From positions 1 to 64,000 of the forward strand of contig JAFYLQ010000064.1 in the NCBI GenBank assembly GCA_017550105.1: 64,000 bases of DNA, read 5' to 3'. The stretch comes from Clostridia bacterium. GTDB lineage: Bacteria; Bacillota; Clostridia; Oscillospirales; Acutalibacteraceae. The notes beneath the pieces are model-generated. The model saw only the letters and a list, made by a program, of their open reading frames with translations. It was not told the origin of the DNA and ran no database searches. Position numbers and translations under genes: made by a program. Positions 26,211 to 34,761 of this stretch are shown here, piece by piece (the stretch's first letter is position 1; every line of letters begins with the position of its first letter).

Positions 26211-26819
26211 ATGGCTATTTTCAACAAATTCAAGGATTCAGGCTCATCCACCTACGATTATCTTGTTGTAGGTCTCGGAAACCCCGGTTCAAAGTACGAA
26301 ACAACCCGTCATAATGCAGGGTTTCTGTGTATAACAAAATTAGAGGATGACCTTGGCTTTAAAACAAAAAAATTAAAATTCCACTCCCTTATTGGTGACA
26401 CTAAAATTGCAGGTAAAAAGGTTTTGGTTATGAAGCCCCAGACCATGATGAACAACAGCGGTGCCGCCGTAAGCGAATGTGCTAAGTTTTATAAAATCCC
26501 ACCCGAGAATATTATTGTTATATTTGATGATATTTCTCTCGAACCCGGTAAACTGCGTATAAAACGTAAAGGCAGTGCAGGTGGTCACAACGGTATTAAA
26601 AGTATCATTGCCCATCTTGGCACCGAAAACTTCCCCCGAATCAAATTGGGCGTGGGTAAAAAGCCCCACCCCGATTACGATTTAGCAGACTGGGTTTTAA
26701 GTAATTTCCCTAAAAATGATATCCCCCTTATGCATAACGCTATTGATGAGGCTTGTGATGCCTTGGAATATATGATAAAGGGCGATATTGACGGAGCAAT
26801 GTCACGCTACAACAGTTGA
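26211..26819 (+). CDS. pth: Peptidyl-tRNA hydrolase
   Basis: 202 aa. Signature GLGNPGSKYETTRHNAGF contains the catalytic His (in RHNAGF) and the conserved Asn (in GNPG); KPQTMMNNSG, IIVIFDDISLEPGKLRIK and GSAGGHNGIKSI complete the active-site cleft. It recycles peptidyl-tRNA released from stalled ribosomes. A 14-residue N-terminal extension precedes the usual start of the family. It begins one base after the acyltransferase stop without a good ribosome site of its own, so translation is probably coupled. It is followed within 8 bp by mfd. Confidence 0.97.
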   Translation: MAIFNKFKDSGSSTYDYLVVGLGNPGSKYETTRHNAGFLCITKLEDDLGFKTKKLKFHSLIGDTKIAGKKVLVMKPQTMMNNSGAAVSECAKFYKIPPENIIVIFDDISLEPGKLRIKRKGSAGGHNGIKSIIAHLGTENFPRIKLGVGKKPHPDYDLADWVLSNFPKNDIPLMHNAIDEACDALEYMIKGDIDGAMSRYNS

Positions 26820-26826
26820 GGTTTTT

Positions 26827-29800
26827 ATGTCCTGTTTTTCAAAGCTATTAAAAAACTCTGCTCAATATAACGACGTGCTACGATACGTGCAAACAGGTCT
26901 TGCACCATCGGGTGTTACGGGTCTTCCCGCATCACCCAAGGCACATCTGATTCATTCACTCTGCGAGGACCTTTCTCGCAGAGCAATTGTGGTTATGCCC
27001 GACGAAGCCTCTGCCCGAAAATTCACCGCAGACGTTAACGAATTCTCAGGTATCGGCAAAAAGGCGTATTTTTACCCTGCAAGAGATTATTCCTTCAACT
27101 CCGCACAGGGTCAGTCCCGTGAATACGAGCAGATTCGTCTTAATACCCTTTGCAATATTTTAAATGATAATTACTGTATGGTTGTGTGCTCTGCCGAAAG
27201 TGCACTACAGCTTACCATACCGCCCGAGGAGCTTAAAAAACGCACCTTTAAAATTGATTATTCCACCGAGGTTTCTTCAGAAAAGCTTATTGATATTCTC
27301 ACCTCGGCAGGCTTTAAACGCTCCGATATGGTAGAGGGACCGGGTCAGTTTGCTCACCGTGGCGGTATTGTGGACTTCTTCCCGCCCGACTCGGCGGAGC
27401 CCGTACGTATTGAATTATGGGGCGACAACGTGGATACAATTTCACTTTTTGACCCATCAACACAGCGAAGAAGCGACTCACTGGATTTCTGCGAAATAAC
27501 CCCCGCAACTGAAATTTTATTTTACAGTGACGAGGAGCTAAAGAAAAAAATAACCGAATTCTCCGAAAACCTTTCGGGCAAGGGCTCACGAAAGGCAAAG
27601 GAAATTCTTAATAAAGATATTGAACTCATAGCTTCGGGAGTGAATTTATCCTCCGTCGACAAATACCTTAACCTTGCCTACGAAAAGCCCGCATCAATTT
27701 TTGACTATTGCAAAAATGATTTGCTTTTTGTTTTAGAAAGCGGTTCCGTAAAGGACAAGGCGGAAAACACCCTTAAGCTTTTAAATCAGGAAATAAAGGC
27801 GCAGTTTGAAAACGGTGTACTTCCCAAGGGTCTTGACAAATTCTCATTGAGTTTTTCCGAATTACTTGTTATTTACGAAAGGCAAAGGGCTTTTTATATA
27901 GACACCTTCCCGAGGGGTACCTTTGACACCTCCGTTAAAACACTTACTGCTTTTAACGTTCAGCAGACCCCTGTATGGAACGGCTCACTTGAGGTGCTTA
28001 TGGATGATTTACGTCCCGCACTTTCACGTGGTGAAATATGCATTGTTACTGCAGGTACCGAAAAAGCCGCCACCGCCTTGGCAGAGGCGCTTGATACGGA
28101 AGGTATACGTGCAATGTATTTCCCCGTACCCCCTGCCGAATTCCCTAAAAATATTGTTTCAATATTACCCGGTGGTGTATCGGGCGGCTTCAGATACCCC
28201 AACGAAAAGGTTATGCTTATTACCTACGGTAAAACAGGCAAGACCCTTTCAAAGAAGCGTCGCAAAAACTATAAGGCAGCCGATGCGGTACAAAGCCTTG
28301 AGGAATTATCCAAGGGCGATTACGTTGTACACGCCGTTCACGGTATCGGTGTTTTTGAAGGCATCAAAAAGCTTGAGGTTTCGGGCGTTACCAAGGACTT
28401 TATAATGATACGCTATCAGAAGGGTGATGCACTTTACGTGCCCGTCACTCAGCTTGACTTGGTATCAAAGTATATCGGTCCCAAGGACGACACAAAAACC
28501 CTTAAGCTTTCAAAATTAGGCGGCAAGGATTGGGAAAAATTAAAGGCAAGGGTAAAAACCTCTGCCAAAAGTATGGCAAAGGAGCTTATTACCCTTTACT
28601 CACGCCGTTTAAAATCCCCCGGGTACTCATTCTCACCCGATATTGATATGCAGAATGACTTTGAACGCAGATTCGAGTATGAGGAAACCGACGACCAGCT
28701 ACGTTCAATTAATGAAATAAAAAAGGATATGGAAAAACCACATCCTATGGACAGACTCTTGTGCGGTGACGTAGGCTTCGGCAAAACTGAGGTTGCCTTA
28801 CGTGCGGCATTCAAATGTATTGCCGACGGTAAGCAATGTGCTATTTTAGTGCCCACAACCATTCTTGCGCTTCAGCACTACAATACCATTACCCGCCGCT
28901 TTGACGGTTTTCCCATTGAGGCAGAAATGCTCTCACGCTTCCGCACACCTAAGGAGCAGACACGAATAATAAAAGCCCTTAAGCGGGGTTCAATTGATAT
29001 TATCGTCGGCACTCACCGACTTATATCCAAGGATATTCAGTTCAAGGATTTAGGTCTTATAATAGTCGACGAGGAGCAACGCTTCGGTGTTGGTCAGAAG
29101 GAAAAATTAAAGGAGCTTTACCCACAGGTTGACTGCCTTACCCTTTCCGCTACCCCCATTCCACGTACAATGAATATGGCAATGTCGGGCATTCGTGATA
29201 TGTCCGTTATTGAGGAGGCTCCACAGGACCGCTTCCCCGTTCAGACCTACGTCCTCGAGCACGATTGGGGTGTTCTTGCAGAGGCTATGGAGAAGGAGCT
29301 TCGCCGTGGTGGTCAGGTTTATTATCTCTACAATAAGGTTGAAACCATTGAACGTACCGCCTCAAAAATACGTGAGCTTTTACCCGACGCCAACGTGGGT
29401 ATTGCCCACGGTAAAATGAGCGAGGATGAGCTTTCAAACGTATGGCGTGATTTGTTAGAGGGCAACATTGATATACTCGTCTGCACAACGATTATAGAAA
29501 CGGGTGTTGACGTACCCAATGCCAACACGCTTATTATTGAAAATGCAAACAATCTTGGTCTTGCTCAGCTTCATCAGATACGTGGTCGTGTAGGACGTTC
29601 TGCAAGACGAGGCTTTGCTTACCTTACGTTTAACCGAAACCGTGAATTGACCGAAATTGCGACTAAGCGACTTACGGCAATAAGGGAATATACGGAGTTC
29701 GGCTCGGGCTTTAAAATAGCTATGCGCGACCTTGAAATACGTGGTGCAGGTAACCTTTTAGGTGCCGAACAGCACGGACATATGGAAGCGGTTGGCTACG

Positions 29801-30330
29801 ATATGTATATGAAGCTTTTGTCCGAAGCCGTTAGCGAGGAAAAGGGCGAAGCACCCAAAACCAACACCAAGGAATGTCTTATCGACATTCGTATTGACGC
29901 CCATATCCCTGAGGATTATATTGAAAGCCTGCCCCAACGTCTTGCTATATACAAGCGTATTGCAGATATACGTAATAATGAGGATGCATCGGACGTACTC
30001 GATGAGCTTATCGACCGTTTCGGTGAACCCCCCGCAGGGGTTGAGGGTCTTGTAACGGTAGCACTTCTCAGAAACACCGCCGCAAACCTTGGCATATATG
30101 AAATCGGGCAGAATAACAATAGTCTGCTTTTATACGTTGAAAAAATTGATATGTCAAAAATCGCACCCCTTGTTAAGGGAATGCGTGGCAGAATACTTGT
30201 TTCAACAGGACCCAAGCCCTATATCACAGTCAAAAAAGCAATGGGGCAATCCCCCCTTGAAGCATTAAAGGAAGCCCTTGATTTATTAAATCAGGGAAAT
30301 GAAAGCGAGGAAAATAAAAATGAAGTTTAA
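26827..30330 (+). CDS. mfd: Transcription-repair coupling factor
   Basis: 1167 aa, the normal size. Start at ATG 26827 (TTGAGG upstream); an earlier ATG inside pth has no support. Order: UvrB-homology N-terminal region (GVTGLPASPKAHL), RNA-polymerase interaction domain beginning at KGDYVVHAVHGIGVFEGI, then a RecG-like translocase with Walker A GDVGFGKTEVAL, IIVDEEQRFGVGQKEKLK (DEEQ), SATPIPRTMN, IAHGKMSE, TTIIETGVDVPNANT and HQIRGRVGR, and the C-terminal TRCF domain (LIDIRIDAHIPEDYI). It removes stalled RNA polymerase and recruits UvrA at lesions. The stop overlaps the next gene by 11 bp. Confidence 0.98.
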   Translation: MSCFSKLLKNSAQYNDVLRYVQTGLAPSGVTGLPASPKAHLIHSLCEDLSRRAIVVMPDEASARKFTADVNEFSGIGKKAYFYPARDYSFNSAQGQSREYEQIRLNTLCNILNDNYCMVVCSAESALQLTIPPEELKKRTFKIDYSTEVSSEKLIDILTSAGFKRSDMVEGPGQFAHRGGIVDFFPPDSAEPVRIELWGDNVDTISLFDPSTQRRSDSLDFCEITPATEILFYSDEELKKKITEFSENLSGKGSRKAKEILNKDIELIASGVNLSSVDKYLNLAYEKPASIFDYCKNDLLFVLESGSVKDKAENTLKLLNQEIKAQFENGVLPKGLDKFSLSFSELLVIYERQRAFYIDTFPRGTFDTSVKTLTAFNVQQTPVWNGSLEVLMDDLRPALSRGEICIVTAGTEKAATALAEALDTEGIRAMYFPVPPAEFPKNIVSILPGGVSGGFRYPNEKVMLITYGKTGKTLSKKRRKNYKAADAVQSLEELSKGDYVVHAVHGIGVFEGIKKLEVSGVTKDFIMIRYQKGDALYVPVTQLDLVSKYIGPKDDTKTLKLSKLGGKDWEKLKARVKTSAKSMAKELITLYSRRLKSPGYSFSPDIDMQNDFERRFEYEETDDQLRSINEIKKDMEKPHPMDRLLCGDVGFGKTEVALRAAFKCIADGKQCAILVPTTILALQHYNTITRRFDGFPIEAEMLSRFRTPKEQTRIIKALKRGSIDIIVGTHRLISKDIQFKDLGLIIVDEEQRFGVGQKEKLKELYPQVDCLTLSATPIPRTMNMAMSGIRDMSVIEEAPQDRFPVQTYVLEHDWGVLAEAMEKELRRGGQVYYLYNKVETIERTASKIRELLPDANVGIAHGKMSEDELSNVWRDLLEGNIDILVCTTIIETGVDVPNANTLIIENANNLGLAQLHQIRGRVGRSARRGFAYLTFNRNRELTEIATKRLTAIREYTEFGSGFKIAMRDLEIRGAGNLLGAEQHGHMEAVGYDMYMKLLSEAVSEEKGEAPKTNTKECLIDIRIDAHIPEDYIESLPQRLAIYKRIADIRNNEDASDVLDELIDRFGEPPAGVEGLVTVALLRNTAANLGIYEIGQNNNSLLLYVEKIDMSKIAPLVKGMRGRILVSTGPKPYITVKKAMGQSPLEALKEALDLLNQGNESEENKNEV

Positions 30331-30574
30331 CTACAGAACACAGGGAACCTGTGCCAGAGAAATCAGCTTTGAGTTAGAGAACGGTATTGTAAAGGATATT
30401 AACTTTGTTGGTGGCTGTAACGGTAACCTTAAGGGTATTTCCGCCCTTGCTGAAGGCAAAAATGCCGAGGACGTTATTGCAACACTTTCGGGTATCCGTT
30501 GCGGATTCAAGAGCACCTCTTGTCCCGACCAGTTGGCAAGAGCCCTCAAGGAAGCTCTTGATAAAGGAGAATAA
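30320..30574 (+). CDS. TSCPD-domain protein (TIGR03905-like)
   Basis: 84 aa from ATG 30320. The family name motif is visible as STSCPDQLA near the C-terminus; the conserved front half includes GTCAREISFELENGIV and VGGCNGNLKGI. A related domain occurs at the end of some ribonucleotide reductases, and small stand-alone versions are frequent in Clostridia; the function is unknown. Cysteines at GTCAR, GGCNG, IRCGF and TSCPD suggest metal or thiol chemistry. It overlaps mfd by 11 bp, so co-expression with that operon is expected. Confidence 0.85.
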   Translation: MKFNYRTQGTCAREISFELENGIVKDINFVGGCNGNLKGISALAEGKNAEDVIATLSGIRCGFKSTSCPDQLARALKEALDKGE

Positions 30575-30577
30575 AAA

Positions 30578-31255
30578 ATGAGATACCTTATATTAATAGC
30601 CGATATCGATGAGTTTAATCCTTGCAGGGAAAGTCTTGGGGATATTGTAAAAAAAGAATATAAAATCAAGCATATGCCCGCCTTTGATTTTTCATACAAC
30701 AACCACGAGTGTACAGCCGTTTGCTTTGGTATCGGCAAGGTGAATGCCGCACTCGGTGCCGCACTTGCACTTAATCACGATGATTTTGACGGCGTTATCA
30801 ACACCGGCTGGAGCGGTGCCGTTTCAGGGGTGTTTAAAGGTGACATTGTAGTTTCCGACTCCTGCGTGGAATGTGACTTTGACCTTACACCCATCGGCAG
30901 ACTTCCCGGTCAGAAGCCCGGTCAGGAGGAATACGTTTACAAATGCGACAACGACCTTTACAGAGCCGCTACAAGCGTTGAGGGCTTCAAGCACGGCAAT
31001 TTAGGCACGGGTGATTTCTTCCTTACCAATAAGGAATTAGGCAACAAATACAAAGAGATTTTTTCAATAAATGCCTTTGATATGGAAAGCGGCGCTTTAG
31101 GTGCCGTGTGCTACCTCTTGGACGTACCCTTTGTCAGCATCCGCAAAATTTCCGACAGTGCAGACGACGTTGGCGTTGAGGATTACACAAACTCGGTTAA
31201 AACCGACATAACCGCATTTTCGGATATTGTACTTAACGTGCTTAATAATTTATAA
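30578..31255 (+). CDS. MTA/SAH nucleosidase-like purine nucleosidase
   Basis: 225 aa. Nucleoside phosphorylase/hydrolase superfamily: CFGIGKVNAALGAAL (residues about 48-62), INTGWSGAVSG, FDMESGALGAVCYLL with the substrate-binding ME pair, and RKISDSADD with the catalytic Asp. This matches 5'-methylthioadenosine/S-adenosylhomocysteine nucleosidase (MtnN) or futalosine hydrolase; MtnN is favoured because methionine genes metA and metY lie close by. It has only a 3-bp gap after the TSCPD gene and GGAG upstream. A terminator follows. Confidence 0.85.
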   Translation: MRYLILIADIDEFNPCRESLGDIVKKEYKIKHMPAFDFSYNNHECTAVCFGIGKVNAALGAALALNHDDFDGVINTGWSGAVSGVFKGDIVVSDSCVECDFDLTPIGRLPGQKPGQEEYVYKCDNDLYRAATSVEGFKHGNLGTGDFFLTNKELGNKYKEIFSINAFDMESGALGAVCYLLDVPFVSIRKISDSADDVGVEDYTNSVKTDITAFSDIVLNVLNNL

Positions 31256-31259
31256 GTCA

Positions 31260-31298
31260 AAAGCCCACATTCTCAAATGAAGAATGTGGGCTTTATAT
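31260..31298 (+). terminator. Intrinsic terminator of the nth-mtnN gene run
   Basis: AAAGCCCACATTCT (31260-31274) pairs with AGAATGTGGGCTTT (31281-31294), followed by a modest T/A tract. Confidence 0.75.
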
Positions 31299-31304
31299 TA
31301 TGCA

Positions 31305-31405
31305 CAAATCAAAAGGGCTTTTCTGTGGCTTTCGCACCCTCCTGACACCATAGTACGGCAACGTGCTTATTGTCCCCTACCATACTATGCTTGTCACGGG
31401 ATTTG
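31305..31405 (+). ncRNA. Candidate structured RNA in the mtnN-metA gap
   Basis: Nested complementarity suggests a three-way junction. P1 CAAATC/GATTTG (31305-31310 with 31400-31405). A small hairpin AGGG/CCCT (31314-31340). A long arm CCTGACA/TGTCA(C)GG (31341-31347 with 31392-31399), CATAGTA/TACTATG (31349-31355 with 31383-31389) and GGCAA/TTGTC (31357-31361 with 31370-31374). The G-U pair in the last stem would be an A-C mismatch on the other strand, favouring plus-strand expression. A terminator follows at 31411. I do not recognise a known class and see no clear promoter. Confidence 0.35.
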
Positions 31406-31410
31406 GTTAA

Positions 31411-31446
31411 ACAAAGCGACCTGAATTTTCAGGTCGCTTTGTTTTA
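31411..31446. terminator. Bidirectional terminator beside metA
   Basis: 14-bp stem ACAAAGCGACCTGA/TCAGGTCGCTTTGT with T-rich flank on the plus strand and U-rich flank on the minus strand. It ends metA transcription and could also end the candidate RNA. Confidence 0.85.
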
Positions 31447-32364
31447 TTATTTAATTGTTTCAATATCGTACGGTGTAGTCTGGTAAACGAAATAGTTAAG
31501 CCAGTTTGTGTACAAAAGATTTGCGTGGGAACGCCAGGTGTTACGGGGAGCCTTTGTAATATCATTATCGGGGAAATAGTTTTTGGGCATTTTAATCTGA
31601 AGTCCGCCGTCCTTATCCCTTAGATATTCGTTTTTAAGAGTATCCGTATCATACTCTGAGTGACCCGTAACAAAAATCTGCTTACCGTTTTCGGAGCTTA
31701 CTATATAAACCCCTGCTTCATCCGAGGAAGCAAGAATTTTAAGCTCGGGTACTGCCTCAATATCCTCACGGTTTACGGTTGTGTAGCGTGAATGGGGCAC
31801 CATAAAGGTATCGTCAAAGCCACGTAAAAGAATGGATTTTTTATAATCCGCCGTGTGAGTGTACACACCCGAAAGCTTTTCAGGCAAGGGATATTTATTG
31901 ATACCGTAATGGTAGTAAAGACCCGCCTGAGCACCCCAACAGATATGGAAGGTGCTTGTAACGTTGGTTTTGCTCCATTCCATAATTTCGCAAAGCTCTT
32001 CCCAATAGGTTACATCCTCAAAAGCCATTTTTTCAACGGGTGCACCCGTAATTATAAGACCGTCAAACTTTTTGTGCTTAACGTCGTCAAAGGTTTTGTA
32101 AAAGGCAAGTAAATACTCCTTGGGAGTGTGCTTGGGCACGTGGGATTTGGTGTGGATAAGCTCCAGCTCCACCTGTAAGGGTGAGTTACCGAGGAGCCTT
32201 GAAAGCTGGGTTTCCGTTTCCGTCTTTTTAGGCATAAGGTTCAACACCAGAATCTTCAAGGGTCGTATATCCTGAGTTATGGCACGGTTATCGGTCATAA
32301 CAAATATATTTTCATCCGCAAGGGTTTTAACTGCGGGTAATTCGTTAGGAACTTTAATGGGCAT
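31447..32364 (-). CDS. metA: Homoserine O-acetyltransferase (MetA-type)
   Basis: 305 aa, full length for the HTS/MetA family. The catalytic Cys is C142 in [16 protein letters not shown], with His and Glu of the triad in VTGHSEYD. Residue 111 is Glu (TGAPVE). In this family Gly at 111 goes with succinyl-CoA use and Glu with acetyl-CoA use, as described for Bacillus cereus MetA; I therefore call the product O-acetylhomoserine. The next minus-strand gene upstream encodes the matching sulfhydrylase. AAGGAGG precedes ATG. No S-box-like leader is visible in the 250 bp upstream. Confidence 0.93.
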   Translation of the reverse strand: MPIKVPNELPAVKTLADENIFVMTDNRAITQDIRPLKILVLNLMPKKTETETQLSRLLGNSPLQVELELIHTKSHVPKHTPKEYLLAFYKTFDDVKHKKFDGLIITGAPVEKMAFEDVTYWEELCEIMEWSKTNVTSTFHICWGAQAGLYYHYGINKYPLPEKLSGVYTHTADYKKSILLRGFDDTFMVPHSRYTTVNREDIEAVPELKILASSDEAGVYIVSSENGKQIFVTGHSEYDTDTLKNEYLRDKDGGLQIKMPKNYFPDNDITKAPRNTWRSHANLLYTNWLNYFVYQTTPYDIETIK

Positions 32365-32374
32365 ACCTTATACC

Positions 32375-32600
32375 TCCTTCTGTACAAAAATGAATAATGA
32401 ATATTGAATAAAGAATAATGAATAATTTCGGGACTGCGTCAGCATTATAGGACCCTCCACCGTCTGGCGACGGTCCCCCTCCCTCCTAAAGCAGGGAGGC
32501 ATACCTTCGTCCAACCTAAGAATTTTCGGGATTTTGATGAAGAACGCAGATTTAGAATGCGACGCTGTATGAAGATACTGCGAGCAGGCTAAATCAAGTT
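32375..32600. repeat. Interspersed repeat block between metA and metY
   Basis: AATAATGAATA-type low-complexity array (about 32385-32428), then GGGACTGCGTCAGCATTATA, then the 50-bp block 32451-32500 identical to 17128-17177, with palindromes ACCGTC/GACGGT and CTCCCT/AGGGAG. The rest, to 32600, holds further non-coding sequence with no ORF. Confidence 0.75.
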
Positions 32601-32619
32601 ATTCGCAAAATACCGGAAA

Positions 32620-33900
32620 TTATTCGCCGAGTGCCTGTTTAAGGTCGGCTATTAAGTCCTCTGCATTTTCAAGACCGCAGGAAAGTCTAACAAGGTTGTT
32701 TGTAATACCGCAGGCAATAAGCTCGTCGTCGTTCATCTGTCTGTGAGTTGCGTTTGCAGGATGTAAGCAGCAGCTTCTTGCATCGGCAACGTGAGTTTCA
32801 ATAGCAATGAGCTTAAGCTTTTTCATAAACTCCTCAGCGGCTTTTCTGCCACCCTTAACGCCGAAACTAACAACACCGCAGGTGCCGTTGGGAAGGTATT
32901 TTTTTGCTAATTCGTGGTATTTGTCACCGGGAAGGTCTGCATAGGTAACCCAATCAATCTTATCGCTTGACTGAAGGAATTTAGCAACTGCAAGACCGTT
33001 TTCGCAATGTCTTTTCATACGAACGTGAAGGCTTTCAAGACCAAGGTTAAGGTAGAAAGCGTTCTGAGGTGACTGAATTGAACCGAAGTCACGCATAAGC
33101 TGAGCAGTAGCCTTTGTAATAAATGCACCCTCTTTGCCGAATTTTTCAGCGTAGGTAATGCCGTGGTAGCTGTCGTCAGGTGTGCAAAGTCCGGGGAATT
33201 TATCCGCGTGAGCCATCCAGTCGAATTTACCGCTATCTACGATGCAACCGCCAACTGCGGCACCGTGACCATCCATATATTTTGTGGTTGAGTGGGTAAC
33301 AATATCTGCACCCCACTCGAAGGGTCGGCAACCGTAGGGTGTTGCAAAGGTGTTGTCGATAATAAGGGGAACACCGTGAGCGTGAGCAGCATTTGCAAAT
33401 TTCTCAATATCAAGAACAGTAAGGGCAGGGTTTGCAATGGTTTCGCCAAAAACCGCCTTTGTATTGGGTCTGAATGCAGCGTTAAGCTCTTCCTCGGTGC
33501 AGTCGGGTGAAACAAATGTAAAATCAATACCCATTCTTTTCATTGTAACTGCAAAAAGGTTATATGTACCGCCGTAAATTGTAGCGGATGAAACAACGTG
33601 GTCACCACAGGAAGCAATGTTGAATATTGCATAGAAGGAAGCCGCCTGACCTGAGGATGTAAGCATTGCGGCTGTACCGCCCTCAAGCTCTGCAATTTTT
33701 GCGGCTACGTAGTCGTTTGTGGGGTTCTGAAGACGGGTATAGAAATAACCGCTTGCTTCAAGGTCAAAAAGCTTTCCCATATCCTCGCTTGTAGCGTATT
33801 TAAAGGTTGTGCTCTGCACAATGGGAATCTGACGGGGCTCACCGTTACCGGGTGTATAACCGCCCTGTACACATTTAGTTTCTATTCTGTAATCACTCAT
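32620..33900 (-). CDS. metY: O-acetylhomoserine sulfhydrylase (aminocarboxypropyltransferase)
   Basis: 426 aa from ATG 33900, which has AAAGGAAG upstream; the longer frame lacks a ribosome site. Cys/Met-metabolism PLP enzyme: QSTTFKY, FYTRLQNPTND, MLTSSGQAA, VPLIIDNTFATPYGCRPF, and the PLP-lysine motif HSTTKYMDGHG. The NPTN and long C-terminal section (THVADARSCCLHPANATHRQ) match the MetY branch rather than cystathionine gamma-synthase. It converts O-acetylhomoserine and sulfide to homocysteine in the cytoplasm. It pairs functionally with metA, which lies 255 bp downstream and is separated by a repeat block. Confidence 0.95.
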   Translation of the reverse strand: MSDYRIETKCVQGGYTPGNGEPRQIPIVQSTTFKYATSEDMGKLFDLEASGYFYTRLQNPTNDYVAAKIAELEGGTAAMLTSSGQAASFYAIFNIASCGDHVVSSATIYGGTYNLFAVTMKRMGIDFTFVSPDCTEEELNAAFRPNTKAVFGETIANPALTVLDIEKFANAAHAHGVPLIIDNTFATPYGCRPFEWGADIVTHSTTKYMDGHGAAVGGCIVDSGKFDWMAHADKFPGLCTPDDSYHGITYAEKFGKEGAFITKATAQLMRDFGSIQSPQNAFYLNLGLESLHVRMKRHCENGLAVAKFLQSSDKIDWVTYADLPGDKYHELAKKYLPNGTCGVVSFGVKGGRKAAEEFMKKLKLIAIETHVADARSCCLHPANATHRQMNDDELIACGITNNLVRLSCGLENAEDLIADLKQALGE

Positions 33901-33925
33901 TTTTGTATCTTCCTTTCTCTGAGTG

Positions 33926-34627
33926 TTAATCTGTAACAATAACGCACCAATAGAAGTTGCGTCCGTCGGCTGAAAAAGCACCAACACCGATTTTTCTGAA
34001 ATCCTTGTTAAGAAGTGCCTTTTCACTTTGGGGGTCGTTAAAGAAATTCTGTGCCGCCTGAGCATTACCGAAGGATGCACTTGTAATCATTTTATCTGCC
34101 ACGGTGCATTCAATACCCATTTCCTCGAGTATTTTGAAGTAGTAGGAGCCATCCTCACGAAGGAGTGCCGTACCCGTTTTGGTAGCATACTCCTGAGCCG
34201 CAACCCTTGCCGCCTCGCAAAGCTCGGGCGACATTGTAAGACGTATGGATTTTTGGTCCTCTTCAAAACGGTAATCGTTCACAAGCTCGGTAAATTCATC
34301 GGGCTTTTCGTCGAATTCATAGGCTTCCATATACTCCTTAGGAAGCTGACCTGCCGCCGTACGAAGAATAAGACGTGCGTCAACGGTAGTAATGTCACCG
34401 TCACCGTCCATATCCGCCGCCTCATAATCAAGACCGAAAAGCTCGTGCTCGTAAATACCGGCACTTACCATAAGGGCAATTCTTGCATCCACGGTGGTAA
34501 TGTAAGCGTCGTTATCAATATCGCCATAGCAACGTACAATCTCTATAGCACCCATGGGCATTACGTTGAACGCTATAAGGATACCCACAAGAGCAACCGC
34601 TACTATAACCTTAATCTTCTTGCTCAT
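33926..34627 (-). CDS. Exported dockerin-type repeat plus CAP-like domain protein
   Basis: 233 aa. Signal peptide with core VAVALVGILIAFNV. Residues about 33-95 contain two dockerin type I calcium-loop repeats, YGDIDNDAYITTVDARIAL and AADMDGDGDITTVDARLIL, each with D-x-D-x-D-x-x-T-T-V-D-A. Residues about 110-233 look like a CAP/SCP domain: FTELVNDYR, LCEAARVAAQEYA, NAQAAQNFF, FRKIGVGAF and YWCVIVTD. Dockerins bind cohesins in cellulosomes; no cohesin or scaffoldin gene is visible, so the role here is undefined. It is 25 bp upstream of metY on the same strand. Confidence 0.82.
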   Translation of the reverse strand: MSKKIKVIVAVALVGILIAFNVMPMGAIEIVRCYGDIDNDAYITTVDARIALMVSAGIYEHELFGLDYEAADMDGDGDITTVDARLILRTAAGQLPKEYMEAYEFDEKPDEFTELVNDYRFEEDQKSIRLTMSPELCEAARVAAQEYATKTGTALLREDGSYYFKILEEMGIECTVADKMITSASFGNAQAAQNFFNDPQSEKALLNKDFRKIGVGAFSADGRNFYWCVIVTD

Positions 34628-34730
34628 ACAACCACCTTTCTGAAGTCTGCACTCCCCTATTTTGATAGTTAATTATACTATAATAAAACAAAAATTGCAA
34701 TAGCAGTACAACTAATTAACAAACACGTAA

Positions 34731-34757
34731 CAAAAAAGGAGCCCTTCGGCTCCTTTT
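34731..34757 (-). terminator. Intrinsic terminator of the second metallophosphoesterase gene
   Basis: AAAAGGAGCC/GGCTCCTTTT stem with CTTC-type loop and a U-run on the minus strand, just after the stop at 34762. Confidence 0.85.
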
Positions 34758-34761
34758 AAAA

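Noticed and set aside
32365..32619. SAM (S-box) riboswitch before metA
   Set aside because: The region consists of repeat modules and shows no S-box core such as the conserved GAGGGA-type block.
34028..34672. 214-aa plus-strand ORF
   Set aside because: Opposite strand of the dockerin-CAP gene, which has signal peptide, motif order and ribosome site.
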